A stretch of DNA of 64,000 nucleotides. It comes from Plantago ovata (taxonomy: Eukaryota; Streptophyta; Magnoliopsida; Lamiales; Plantaginaceae). Shown piece by piece: positions 23,561 through 35,653 of this stretch. Positions within the stretch are counted from its first letter, which is position 1; each line of letters starts with the position of its first letter. The DNA is taken from the NCBI GenBank assembly GCA_028274465.1, contig CM051456.1:84616753-84680752 (forward strand). The letters are read 5' to 3'. The notes beneath the pieces were generated by a model. That model worked only from the letters and a program-made list of their open reading frames with translations, had not been told where the DNA came from and searched no databases. The translations under genes were made by a program, and so were the position numbers.

Positions 23561-24880
23561 GATGAATGTAAACTTATAGACTTTGAGACAAAGAAGGTTA
23601 TCATGGTTGCTAGAAGATCAGGAGGTCTCTATATAGATTGGTCTTCAGCAATCGTTGAAAATGCCTTATCTCAGATCATGATTGCCTTTCTGAAAAAGCA
23701 TGGTTATGGCATAAACGAACATGTCACCTAAACTTCAAGACGCTGAATAAGCCGTCTAAAAAGGCACTTGTAGTTGGATTACCTAAGGTTACTTTCAAGA
23801 AGGATGGTGTTTGCAATGCATGTCAGCAAGGAAAGCAAACCAAATCTTCTTTTAAGAACAAGGCAGTACTGTCAACTACTAAACCTTTACAACTCTTGCA
23901 CATGGACTTGTTTGAAACTTCTTCAACAAGCTATGCTGGTAAGAAGTATGGTCTGGTGGTGGTAGATGACTATTCAAGATTCACTTGGGCAGTATTTATC
24001 AAACACAAATCTGAAACAAGGACTGAAATACCTAACTTGTTGAATAAGCTTGAAGTCATGAAAAATGACAAGGTAAAAGTCATAAGGACAGACCATGGTA
24101 CTGAGTTTGTAAACCAGTACATAACTGAGTATTGCACTTCAAAAGGCATACAACATCAGTTATCCTCAGTAAGGACACCACAACAAAACGGTGTTGCTGA
24201 AAGGAAGAATCGCACCCTAAAAGAAGCCGCAAGAACAATGCTTGCTGACACTGAAATAAGTGAGGCTTACTGGGTTGAAGCGATTAATATCGCCTGTTAC
24301 ATTCAAAATAGATGTCTGATTACTAAGGAATACAACAAAACTCCTTACGAGTTATTTGTTGGAAGACCTCCTAACATCACCCATCTAAGAGTATTTGGTT
24401 GTAAGTGTTTCGTTCTTAACAACGGTAGAGAATACCTAAGAACATTTCAACCAAAGGCAGACGAAGCGATATTTCTTGGTTACTCCTTGCATAGTAAAGC
24501 CTATAGAGTTTACAACAAAAAGGCACAAAAGATCGAAGAATCAGTGCATGTTGTATTCTACGAAAAGTCACAAGGAGTGTCTGCTGAAGAAGAAATATCA
24601 GAATGTATGAAGAAGCTACTGATACATGAGCAAAGAACTGAATCTGATGCTAGGCAAATCAAGTCAACTGAACTAAATGATGATTCTGACAATGACTTTC
24701 CTCCCCCAAGTCATGACAAGATAAATATAGTTCATGACAAAGAATTTCCAGCAAAAGACGCAGTTGCTCCGGATGTTGCTGAAACTATGCAACTTCCTGT
24801 GCCTGCTGATGAGTTACCACAATCTAGCAATGCTAAACAAACAGTTGCTGATGAACCGATCTAAGCAGAGACACAACAAA
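23561..24880 (+). pseudogene. Sire integrase
   Basis: A pre-integrase zinc part with CNACQQGKQTK (about 23812) is followed by the DDE core: LLHMDLFETSS (about 23894), IRTDHGTEFVNQY (about 24090) and the glutamate in QQNGVAERKNRTL (about 24184). The C-terminal part (VFGCKCFVLNN, FLGYSLHSKAYRV) precedes an acidic tail. The order protease-integrase-RT is that of Ty1/Copia. Confidence 0.87.
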
Positions 24881-25084
24881 ATGCCAGTAGTACTGAACAT
24901 GTACATGCTGAAGAGTCACATGCTGATGAGCAAACCTATCCAGATCCAAAGAGCAGGAAACCTGTTAACAAATGGATTAGAGATCATCCCTCAACGGATA
25001 TGATTGGTGATATTGACAAACGACAAGTGACTGGATCCAAAGTATCTACTACTCATGGACTTGCTGAAGAAGCAAATGTCGTGG

Positions 25085-25960
25085 AAGTAGAAGCTTTGTT
25101 CTCTTGCTTTGTTTAAGAAATTGAATCCAAGACCATAGACGAAGCTCTAAAGCATTCTGAATGGATCAAGGCAATGCAAGAAGAACTGGATCAATTTGAA
25201 AGAAACAAAGTCTGGAAACTTGTACCTCTTGCTGAAGGCAAGAAAGCTATTGGTACAAAGTGGGTGTTCAGAAACAAGTTGAGTGAGTCTGGTGAAGTAA
25301 CAAGGAACAAAGCACGTTTGGTTGCTCAAAGTTACTGTCAGACTGAAGGATTGGACTATGATGATTCTTATGCACCAGTTGCAAGATTGGATGCAATTAG
25401 ACTTTTCTTGGCCTTTTCTGCTCACAATGACTTCATTGTTTATCAAATGGATGTTAAAAGTGCATTCTTGAATTGTGAACTTGCTAAAGAAGTCTACTTG
25501 GAACAACCCCCTGGCTTTGAACTTCCCTCAGAAACCAAGATGGTATACAAGCTTCAGAAAGCTGTATATGGTCTAAAGCAAGCACCTAGAGCTTGGTATG
25601 ATACCTTAGCTAAGTTCTTGCTGGATAATGGTTTCAAGAAAGGTGAAGTTGACAAAACTTTGTTTACCATGAACCATGATGGTAAAATACTCTTAGTTCA
25701 GATTTATGTGGATGACATAATATTTGGATCTAAGGACAAGCAACTTTGTGATGATTTTGCCAAACTCATGACAAACAAATTTGAAATGAGTATGATGGGA
25801 AAATTGAATTATTTCCTAAGATTGCAAGTCAAGCAACTCAAATATGGAATATTCATAAATCAAGCAAAGTATGCGAAATAAATGCTCATAAAGTTTAGGA
25901 TCAAAGAGGAAGAAAAACCTGAAAAGATCCCTATGAGTGTTGGTACCGAATTGGGCTATA
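25085..25960 (+). pseudogene. Sire reverse transcriptase
   Basis: A Copia RT starts with EALKHSEWIKAMQEELDQFE and carries WVFRNKLSESGEV, ARLVAQSYCQTEGLDY, YQMDVKSAFLNCEL, VYGLKQAPRAWYDTL and the catalytic YVDDIIFGS at about 25706-25732. The terminal part is PEKIPMSVGTEL-like. It is broken. Confidence 0.88.
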
Positions 25961-26645
25961 TTAAAGTGTTGAAGAACACAAGTATAGGAAGCTCATTGGT
26001 TCCTCGTTGTATTTAACAGCAAGTAGACCTGACATTCAGTATGTTGTTTGTGTGTGTGCAAGATTCCAATCTGATCCAAGAGAATCACACTACAAAAAGG
26101 CACTTAAGATACTGAAATATGTCAAAGGTAAAGTCAATGTTGGATTATGGTATCCTAAAGATTCTGGACTTGAATTGGTTGGTTATTCTGATGTTGATCA
26201 TGGAGGATCAACTCTTGATAGAAAAAGTACCTCTGGAACTTGTCAGTTTCTAGGTACTAGATTAATATCATGGTTCAGCAAGAAGCAAACCTGTGTTGCC
26301 AATTCATCTACTGAATCTGAGTACATTGCGGCTAGTTGTTGCATAGCTCAAATCCTATGGATTCAGCAACAATTAAGAGATTATGGTATTTCTGCAAAGA
26401 AAAAACCAATCTTTTGCGATAATACAAGTGCTATTGCTATCACGCAAAATCCTAAGTTCCACTCAAGGACAGAGCACATTGATATTAGATATCATTTCAT
26501 TAGAGATCATGTGGAAAATAGAGACATTGAGGTTGTGAAAGTAGGCACTGATGATCAACTTGCTGACATCTTTACCAAGCCCTTACCAGATAACAGATTC
26601 GCAATGCTAAGGTATAACCTTGGATTGATTGAATTACCTCAATAA
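25961..26645 (+). pseudogene. Sire RNase H
   Basis: The Copia RNase H follows RT: SLVYLTASRPDIQ-like lead-in, LVGYSDVDHGGSTLDRKST (about 26170), NSSTESEYIAASCC (about 26302), IFCDNTSAIAITQNP, and the closing DQLADIFTKPLPDNRF. The stop is at 26643-26645. The region is closed without an obvious break in the last 200 codons. Confidence 0.88.
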
Positions 26646-27565
26646 GGGATACAATTGGCAGATTGCTGAAACAGGCATTCAGCAAGCCAAAGTATGCTTA
26701 CTTGAATAAAAGCTCCTTCCACTGATTTCTTCTAAAAAGAAATGATAGGTCACTACATGATTGCTGAAACAGGCATTCAGTAAGTAATTCCTTCAAAACG
26801 GGTATTTGTTAGGAAACTTGATCACTTGTTGAGACGGGAACTCAGTAAGAGAAAAACCTTAAGGATTGCTAAAACCGGGATTCAGACAATCAAAGATACT
26901 GAAACAGGCATTCAAGTATCAAAGGAAAATTCTGAGACGGGAACTCAGCAAAGAGCAAACTCACTTCTCAAATTTTACCAAAAGATATCTCAAGACAAAA
27001 AGAATTTATTCAGACAGGAACTCATAAATGTCTTTCAATTTAAGGAATTATGAGATATTTGATTAAGGGGGAACTTTCAGCAAATAACAAAGCTGGTTAC
27101 ACAAATTCGCTGAAAAGATTCTTGTTTACTTCAGCAAGAAATCAAATCCCATAAAATCAAGGTAAAATCAATTTGTGACGTTAATCGGGCACAGATAAAC
27201 TCGCTAATAATCATGACATGAAATATAATCGTGGCCATTGATTTAAAGTAGTTTTTTATCTGACGGTTAATATTGCAAAGAGAAAGAGTGCTCTAACGGT
27301 TTTTGTTAGTGGACCACTACGCATTTAATGCAAAGGCTCCACTAACGCTGTTGAATCTCTGATTTACCCTTGCTGAAAACTCAAAAACGATTGAGCTTCT
27401 TGCACCTCAGAAATACTATATAAACAAAGAGTTAGAGAAAGACAAAATTATTTAACTCACATTTCCTTTCTCTGCAAATTTTTATAGCCTGTGCCTGAAT
27501 TCACTGTACCTCCGGTCAAAAAGCAAAGTAATCTTTTTTCGTACATTTGTCACACTATATAAGAA
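26646..27565 (+). mobile_element. Sire pol/env spacer with 20-bp repeats
   Basis: This is a non-coding spacer. About seven copies of a 20-24 bp unit (TTGCTGAAACAGGCATTCAG or TGAGACGGGAACTCAG) lie at 26663, 26761, 26828, 26864, 26898, 26930 and 27008. At 26805-26820 sits an exact 16-nt copy of the Sire PPT/LTR junction (TTTGTTAGGAAACTTG). A PPT-like AAGGGGGAA lies at 27065-27073. After an AT-rich stretch, a TATAAACA-like box (about 27417) precedes the env-like gene by 150 bp, which could be an internal promoter. Confidence 0.7.
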
Positions 27566-28551
27566 ATGGCCCCGAAGAGACCGTCCTCCAAGACCTCAAA
27601 GTCATCGAAAGTTGATAGTGCTGGAAAAAGCACTGCTCCGGTTATAACTCCGGCAACCAACACAGTGAAAATTGTGTTGAAGAACGACCGTGTAACGGAG
27701 AGACCCATGCCGCCTGCATATCTTGATACTGCAAAGTGTGAAATGATGATGCAATGGGGCAGATTTGCCAAAGAGAAGTATATAAGATACTTCTATGAAC
27801 AAGAACTAGATGGAGAAAATGAGGAGGCGCTTGATTTGATAAAACAACAAGGCCTTACTTTCTTCATAACTGCTCGCCCTGAGAAAGTGAGTATGTTAGA
27901 CACCATGGAATTCTACAACAATGCAGAAATTCAAACTCTGACTGATGGACAGGGAGTCACTGAAAAAGTGATTTCCACCACAGTTTAAGGTGTGCAAATC
28001 GTCCTGAAATGGACTGATTTAGCCAACATCTTTCAGATTCCAACCACTGGAACTGAAGATGACATCACTGCCACTGATGAAGAAATGGAAGCCTTCTACA
28101 GTGATGTCAGAAACGAGAAAATGAAGAAAGGAGAGATTGCTCCCGTGACTTTGACAAAGCACGTTAAGAGGAAGCATCTCTGCCATTCACTTGGTCTAGT
28201 AGCTCTGCTACTCAACAAAGTCTTAGACTCCCAAGTCGGAGGAATTGACCGAGTAGGCTTGAGAAGGTGGCCGCTGCTGATGCATATACATGAGAACAAA
28301 ACTGAGCTCAACTGGGCAAAGTACATTTTCAACAGACTTGTTGATTCTGTTACTAAATTCAAGGTAAAGGTTGAAGACAACAAGGTCTCACCTACCTTCC
28401 CAGTCATGTATGGACTAAAAATATGCTATATCCTTGAACATTTGAGGATTCAGCTGAGAAACCCATTGCCGATTAAGAAATCAGTATGCAATGTGGGAAG
28501 AGCCTTCTACAAGCAAAATGGACCTAAGCTTGCTGATAAGAAATCAAAGAA

Positions 28552-28640
28552 GACAACAGCTGCAAATGTTGTCAGCACAAGTCAGCAAGAAAGGTATACG
28601 ACAGCTGCAGATGTTGTCACCACTAGTCAGCAAGATAAGA
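28552..28640 (+). repeat. 45-bp tandem repeat in env-like gene
   Basis: There are two units of 15 codons encoding TTAANVVSTSQQ and TTAADVVTTSQQ, followed by a decayed third. It is a low-complexity expansion in the middle of the env-like gene. Confidence 0.7.
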
Positions 28641-29596
28641 CTCCAACAACTGAAAAAGTTGTTGATGAAACTGCTGTAGATTGTGATCAACAAGGTACGT
28701 GTACAACTGCCGTTGCTGAAACTGCAACTACTGCAGAAGCTGCTGCTGGAGAGAAACTGGAAAAATCAAAGAAGAAAAAGAGGAAAGCTGATGATGACAC
28801 TCAAACTGCAGCGTCATCAGCTAACCCCATCCCTATGAGAAAACGGACAAATAACCCAAGAAAGAAAACACTGGCTCGCAAGTCAGTTCCAGCTGTCCAC
28901 GATCTTTCGGATGATACTCCAGTAGTTGCTGAAACACAAGCTCCAGTAGATGTTGATGAAGTGCTTACGGAAGCCTACTTCAGCAATGTGGAAGTGTTTG
29001 CAGAAGCCTTCAACAATCAACTTAATGTTGATACATCTGCTGAGATAAGACCACAAGGCAGTGGAAACGAAATTCCTGCCCCAATGCCAGATATCTACAT
29101 TGTAGATAATCTAGAAACTGAAAAGATGGTTGCTGAACAAGCAACTCATCAAGTTGCTAAAACCGCAGTTACTGAGACTGTGATTACTGAAGAACTAGTT
29201 GCTGAGACTGCAATGGTTCAAGTCCCAGAAATTGCTGAAACACCACAAGAGACATTGTTCGACGACTCATCTCGAGATGCTGAGAATACTGGACCTAGTT
29301 CACCGAAAACATCCACTGACAAAGTTCAGCTGGTGCTGACAGAACTGAGCCAGCAAATGGAATTGGAGATTGAAGACACCTCCAACAAATCAGTAGATGT
29401 TTTCATGACCAGCAGTGAACTTAAAGGTCAAGATGTCTCTTCTCAACTTGTCATTTCAGAGACAAGGGAGATTGCTGAATCTGCACAGCCTTCTCAAATA
29501 GAGCAAGAAAAGAAGTCTGTTGAAGAACAAGTCCCAGATATTGAAGAAGCTGTCGTTGCTGAAAGGACTAAGTCACCACCTGCCCTTCTTCAGCAG

Positions 29597-29984
29597 GTAG
29601 TTAACTCAACCATAAGCAAAACTTCACTATCTGAAACTCATTCTCTTGCTAATATAATGATTTCTTTACAGATTTCTCAAGATACAAGTCAGAAGGTTGC
29701 TGAAACTTCTGCACCAGAATCCACAACTCCTGCTCAGCAGGTAGATGAAGTTTTTGGTAATTCAACTAAGTTTGAAAACATAGTGCTTGTATCTAACTTA
29801 AAATTATTTCAGGATGAACAATTCAAGGATGCTTCTCAAGCTCCTGAAGCAATGGAAATAGTACCAGCACAAACAAGTGTGCAACATGAGCTTGCTGAAT
29901 CTCAGCAGGTAAATCATGTTCCAGCTTTTGACTCTAAGACTATTCTCCAAAACTTTCCTGAACTTAATTTTATTCTTTTTTCAG
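29597..29984 (+). other. Three intron-like segments in the env-like gene
   Basis: Segments 29597-29671 (75 bp), 29741-29812 (72 bp) and 29909-29984 (76 bp) each start CAG/GTA and end in a T-rich stretch plus CAG or ACAG. They are AT-rich relative to their flanks, and spaced by short Gln/Glu-rich coding stretches. They look like repeated units of exon plus mini-intron. Splicing is not shown by the sequence. Confidence 0.4.
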
Positions 29985-30934
29985 GCTCAAAAGGAGACCA
30001 CTGTAGTGGTTCACATCACTGCAGATCTGAAAGTAAGTTCAGAGGAACTTTACTCGGACTTCAAGAAAACTACCTTGACTAGAGTTGCTAAATCTGTCAG
30101 CAACTGGCAAAGGTACAGAAGGATGGACTTTTTTGATCTTCACCTTCATCTGTCCAACGAGAAAAAGCGACTTTCTCTGCTGAAACTCGAGACGTTTGTG
30201 CACTCCATACTTCCAGAAGAGTTGACATATTCTCATCTCGTGAGCTCAAATCTAATTGCTCTAATCAGAGAGAATATGAAAGCTAAATTCAAGAGTGCCT
30301 CTCCAGCTGAACAAGCTGTGATGCTCAAGGGTTCTTTTGTACCCGTGGTGGCTGATCTCCACAAAATCAATGAAGAAGAGGAAGTTACAAGTATCGCACT
30401 GTACAAACATCTTGAGTTTGTCATACTGACGGACGATGATAAAGAAGAAGAGGATGAGAACATTCCCAAAGATCCAAGTGATGATGAAGGAAAAGATTCT
30501 AAGGACAAAAGGATGACGATGATGATAATCAAGGTCCTAGTCCTGATGTTGGTGGACTTAAACTGACAGTTGCTGAGACTGAACGTCATGATACTGAAAA
30601 TCAGCAAGCTGATCACACACCAAGTCAGCAACAAGAATCCAATCCTGCTTCTGCTGAGACAAGTACTCCAGCAACTGAACAAGTTGCTGAAACTGAAAAA
30701 GAGTACGCCAGAAAGCGTGCTGAAATGAATTTAGGAAAGAATAAGCTTTCTGATGCCGAGTTATCTTTACTCGATGCCAAGGTCACTGAACCAAACCTTG
30801 ATGATAAAGAAATGGATGAAGATTATCAAAGAGCACTTCAAAACAGTCTACAGATTCATGCAAGGCATACGCAGAATCTAGACATTGCTCAATCATCAGG
30901 AGTGAAGCATACGGAAGTCCCCTTCCTTCTACTT

Positions 30935-31066
30935 ACTACTGGTGAAACTCCAGTTGTTGAGTCTCAAGAGTTGCCCTCAGCAACTACTCAACCAAAAGTT
31001 ACTACTGGTGAAACTCCAGTTGTTGAGTCTCAAGCGTTGCCCTCAGCAACCACTCAACCAAAAGGG
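30935..31066 (+). repeat. 66-bp tandem duplication in env-like gene
   Basis: Two 22-codon units begin TTGETPVVESQ and differ at a handful of bases, with no shift between them. Confidence 0.8.
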
Positions 31067-32787
31067 AATGAAGCTAAAGATTTAGGAACCAAGGTTGCTG
31101 GCCTTGATGAATCTGATGACGAAGAAGATCTCTCAGCAAATGAAGACGATCAAACGAAGAAAGCTGAACCCACACTGGTTACAATTCCTCCTCTTGATGA
31201 TGAAAATGTTGTAGGAGATGACATAAGATTCCATTTGCTGACCAAAGATGATCAATTCGCTACTGAGCTTAAAGTTCATTTCGTAACTCCTTCTTTAGTG
31301 TCGTTTCCTAGTGTGGAGGATTTTACTCCAAGAATTAAAGCACTAATGGAAGTCCAGAAAGCCTGCAAAGAAGAGGACGATGCACTGCTTGCTGAGAGTC
31401 CGCTTGACATAGGCAAAATACTGGCTACTGTGCTGAAACGCACTACTTCTCTTACCATAGCTCAGAAAGACATAAGTCTACATCATAAAAGCTATGAAGA
31501 TGATGTCAGTCAAGCACTCAAACTGGCAAAGACTGCATTGAAAAAGGCTCAGACTTTCATTGAAGAAAAAGTCGAAAATGAGCGCAGACATGAGGAGAAC
31601 TTGGTCAGTATAAAAGCAGAAATGTCCAAGCTGACTGCTGATCAGCAAGACATGATTCTCAAGTACAACAGCCTAAGTAAACTTGCTGAAAATTGCAATG
31701 AATTTTTCTCTTTGCACATTCACCCAACGATGCAATCCATGTCTAAGGGGGAAGATAAGCAAAGAAAATTTTCAAGAAAGAACACCCCTGCTGAAGCGCC
31801 ATTGACATTAGAACCTCTTGCTGAAAGAGAGCAAAGTTCTAAAAGACAAGCTGAAACAGATTTTGAGTTGAATTCAGTAAATCCGAAAAGGAGAAGAACA
31901 TCTGCTGAAACTCATGAATACTATCATACTGAGAGTCATCAAGATCTGAATGAAGATGATGATGACAATCAAACAATAGCTCAAGCTATAAGAGCTAGAC
32001 CAATCACAGCCCTAACTCCGTCTGGCCACTCAAAACATTTCTCTTCTGACTCAAGATCTTCAGCAACAGATCAAGAAAATGCAAAGTCAAGAAGAAGAAG
32101 GCAAAGACAGGAAGAAAAGAGGCTAGCCAGCATTGCCTTTGGCTCCGGCATTGATTATACAAAGACCAGCAATGAGGAAACAACTCAAAATGTGATCAGA
32201 AATGTTCATGGTTGCTGGATCTTAAAGCTGGAAGATGTATTGGCAAATGATTTCTTTCCAACTGCTGTACTGAATCAAATGTACACTTGGATTGAATTGA
32301 AGGTGAAAAGAAACAAAAGGGATCCTCCTCCCTACCCAAGAAACATTGTTGGGAGATGGCTGAATCTGGAAGTCTTGGTAAGAAGAACATCTATTGGCAA
32401 GCAAATGAAGCAAGAGCCCGATTTAATCAAACCAATTGATGTTGCTTACTACTATGACCCTTTAACCAAGAAGTCAAAGAAGAAATATGGCTTGATTCCT
32501 TATGAGTATTTCTATCTCACTGCCAAGGATCAAAAAGAAGATTTTCTCTGGTTAAGGAAGATTCATGCTAACAAGGGAATTTCAGATACACAACTTCTCC
32601 ATGCCAGCAATTGGGGCATGCACTTGTGGGTGTTGCACTACAAAGAAATGAATGGTGAAAACCATCATTATACCGCCTGCAAGAACGCAAGGATCATTCT
32701 GCTCGAAGTCCGTAAGCTACTTGAAGATTACGACAAGGACTGTGTTGAATTTTCTGCGCTTGCTGAGAAAAGTGTAAGGGAGATTTT

Positions 32788-34100
32788 TGATGAACGCGCT
32801 GGTGTCGTGTTCCAACGCGAACGAATCAAATAAATTTGTTATTTAGCCAAAGGCAATCCACAACTACAACGAAAACCGTAGTGTAGCAGTAGAATGACTC
32901 GAGTGTCGTTCTCTTAGGACTATAACTAGCTTTATCTATTTAACTAGAGAATATAAAATAGCAGACGTAAAAGCAAAGGTTTTTCTAACAGATAATGGAG
33001 ATTGGTGATAGTATGATCCTTCAAAGCATAACGGGTCGATAATCATACATAAATTCCTCGGTCTTGCATGGAGATCTTTGATCAATCTAATGTCCTGTTG
33101 CAATTATTAAGCACTACGAAGATAATGATACTGAAAAGTCAATCTCTACTGTCCTATTGTGTTCCGTAATTATTCAACACTACGAAGATAAACATGCGCA
33201 TAGGTCGACGAGGGTCCAATTGTGCATAATAATTAATACAACATACGAGAATTTAGGCTGAGCCTGATCAACGAAATAAAGCAATAACACGGAGTATAAT
33301 GCGCGATATAGCCATTAGCATGATTATCTTCCCTTCGCTAAGAATTCACGTACTACCACCAACAATAAGTTTAGCTACTCATAATAGGCATGCAATCAAC
33401 AGAAATCATAGAAGAAAACATGTTGAAAGATATACAATAAGTAGAATAAACTGTAAGATACAATGTTACCGAAGGTTGTCAATCTCCGAAGAATTGCGAT
33501 CCTACAAGCTCCAAACTGCTATGGAAAAGTGTCTCCTAAGCTACGGACCCCCAGAACAGGCTCTGGGGAGTTCCTACCTAAAACTACAGAGAAAGGTGAG
33601 AGAGAAGGTCTGGAAAAGTATGAATTTCAGAGAAAAACTGAACAACTATATATAGGCCTCGAAATAGTGTGGGGCGGTTCGCCCCACACACCGGGCAGTT
33701 CGCCCGGTGTGGGGCGAGTCGCCCCATGTCCCTGGCGGTTCGCCCGGGAGAAAATTTCGCGAATTCCGCGTTTTCGACGCTTTTTGGATTTCTTCCCCTT
33801 TTCGGACTCGGTTTCTGACTTCTAGTGGCCTTCTAACCTCCAGATTCGACCCCTAGACTCCAATTCCTATCCGGAAACCTTCAGATACTCCAAATAGGCT
33901 TCTGGAACACCAATTCCTTGTCAACTTCAATATAATTGCCCGGAAATACTCGTTTTTCAACCAAAACCTGTAAAATAAAATCTAAAGGGAAACGTAACAC
34001 TATTCTAATAAAATGTACTAAAATATAGCTAAATTAACATAGAGGATAGCTAAAATAGGTGAAAAACACTCAAATGAAAGTGTAAAATACACATGCATCA
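32788..34100 (-). repeat. Athila-3 3' LTR
   Basis: Read on the minus strand it starts TGATGCATG after the PPT (34101-34111) and ends GCGTTCATCA. The palindrome cluster is at 33663-33752, with the minus-strand TATA box near 33648. It is close to the 5' LTR, a few percent different by eye. Confidence 0.94.
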
Positions 34101-35653
34101 AACTCCCCAAACCAAACCGTTGTTTGTCCTCAAGTAACTAAGCTAGACTCTAATACAAAAAACAATGCAAGACACAAAATGGAGTCTCATGCCAAATAAA
34201 ATGAACTAATCTACTGAATCCATCAAAAAACATATGAACGAAAACCATATAAATCAGAGCATGAATATAGGTTGAAGAATACCTCGATTGACTTATACAC
34301 ATCCACATAAGCACTTATGTCAAGACAAGATAGTCTCTCGTAACATTCTCTACCTGGACCTAGTCAGTGACGATGTAATGAAGCATGCTAAAATACGAAT
34401 GGTTGTCCCGTGCCTATGAAACTGAGGACTTACTGCTGTTCCACCATGTTAAGACTTTTCCTCAAAGAGGTCGAACCAGTACTGGCTCTCATCAAATGAA
34501 GGAGGGTTCCCTATAAAAGATAACATTCCCCTATTCTACCCATCTCTCAAGTAAAGTCTTAAGCTATTCACCACTTCCTGAATGGCAGGACGAGAGTGGT
34601 CTAGAACAGATGACACTCAAGACAAAAAACAAAAAATAGAAAATTACAACACGATTACGAACATTACAAGAATTGGAAAATGAGACACAACATTTTGCTA
34701 AACTGCTATTTGGCTTTCTTTTTTGGACCCTTCTTTGCTTTTTTTTTTTTTGGGTCTTTTCTTTTTTTCCTTTCTTTTTTTTTCCAGTTTCTTTTTTCCT
34801 TTTTTCTTCTTTTTTCCTGGAATTTTTTCTTTCTTTTTCTTCTTTTTTTTTAGCCAAGAGTAGCATAACAAAAAGAGAAACAAAATGACTCACACGACTT
34901 CCCCAAACCTATTCGAAAGAATAGGTTGGAGTACAAAATTAACGGAAAAGGAAAAATAAACTCACGATACGGAAATGAAAAAACGAAAACAAGTCTAATG
35001 ATGGTGTAACCCCCTCCCCAAACCTATTCGGAAGAATAGGTTATAACAAAGGATCACACAACCTCACACTACCTCCTTCCTAGGCATTTAGCAATCTCAA
35101 AGCATGGTGAAGACTTGTTGCCTCTGAGGTACATAATTACTCGGGAAAACAACCATAAGACCCTAACATGCATCATCCTATTATAAAGGCCTTCGTGAAC
35201 CGCAGTAGAGAAAACACCACTAAGTGATGTCGAGACTAGCGAGCTTAACTAAGTGCAATACATAAATGTGACAAGCCAAGCGAGAAAAACCTCAAACAAA
35301 TTCATAGAGATGAAGCATACGATTAATGGTATAGCTAGTTGATCTTCCCAATAAAAAAGTTCAAAAATTCGGCAATAAACTCCATATAAAACATGCAAGA
35401 CTATCCTAGGATGAATGTAGTGAATGCAACCTAAAAAATCTAAGAAAGCAGTAAACGTGCAAATGCAAATGCAAACAAAGAACAAGATACTAATCAACAA
35501 AAAGCCAAACAATACTTAACATCACGGTTCACATCCCATCTCCCTTACGATTCTGAAGAAAGCCCCTAGCAAAAGAGAATGAGTAATAAGAAGTGATACT
35601 AGATGTTACCGAACGGTTTGGCCTCGGTTGGCTGAGAGTGGTCATGTGAAAGC
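34101..35653 (-). mobile_element. Athila-3 3' non-coding region
   Basis: It is the minus-strand homologue of the Athila-1 3' region. It holds a T-rich (minus-strand purine) tract at 34716-34852 and twin stem-loops at 34906-34927 (plus-strand loop GAAA) and 35021-35042 (plus-strand loop GGAA), each next to a PPT-like run. Nothing coding is seen. Confidence 0.8.

Larger units (their letters stand above)
27566..32787 (+). pseudogene. Sire env-like gene region
   Basis: The ATG at 27566 opens MAPKRPSSKTSKSSKVD. The region falls into three parts. The N-terminal domain (about 27660-28490) contains LGLVALLLNKVLDSQ and GVDR-like helices. A long low-complexity middle (28490-31150) is rich in Thr/Val/Ala/Glu with short tandem repeats and three intron-like segments. 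A coiled coil (about 31480-31720) leads to a conserved-looking C-terminal domain (WILKLEDVLANDFFP, YYYDPLTKKSKKKYGL, about 32210-32740). No clear signal peptide or membrane segment was seen, so 'env-like' rests on position in a Sirevirus. It is broken and interrupted by Athila-3 close to its end. Confidence 0.65.

Noticed and set aside
27566-32787. Env-like region as a normal host gene
   Set aside because: It lies between pol and the PPT/3' LTR of Sire in the same orientation and shares its TTGCTGA word bias.
33299-33655. Antisense ORFs of about 100-120 residues (MRDIAIS-type) recurring in all Athila LTRs
   Set aside because: They lie opposite to the LTR U5/leader part and recur only because the LTRs do. 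Their lengths vary and there is no domain.
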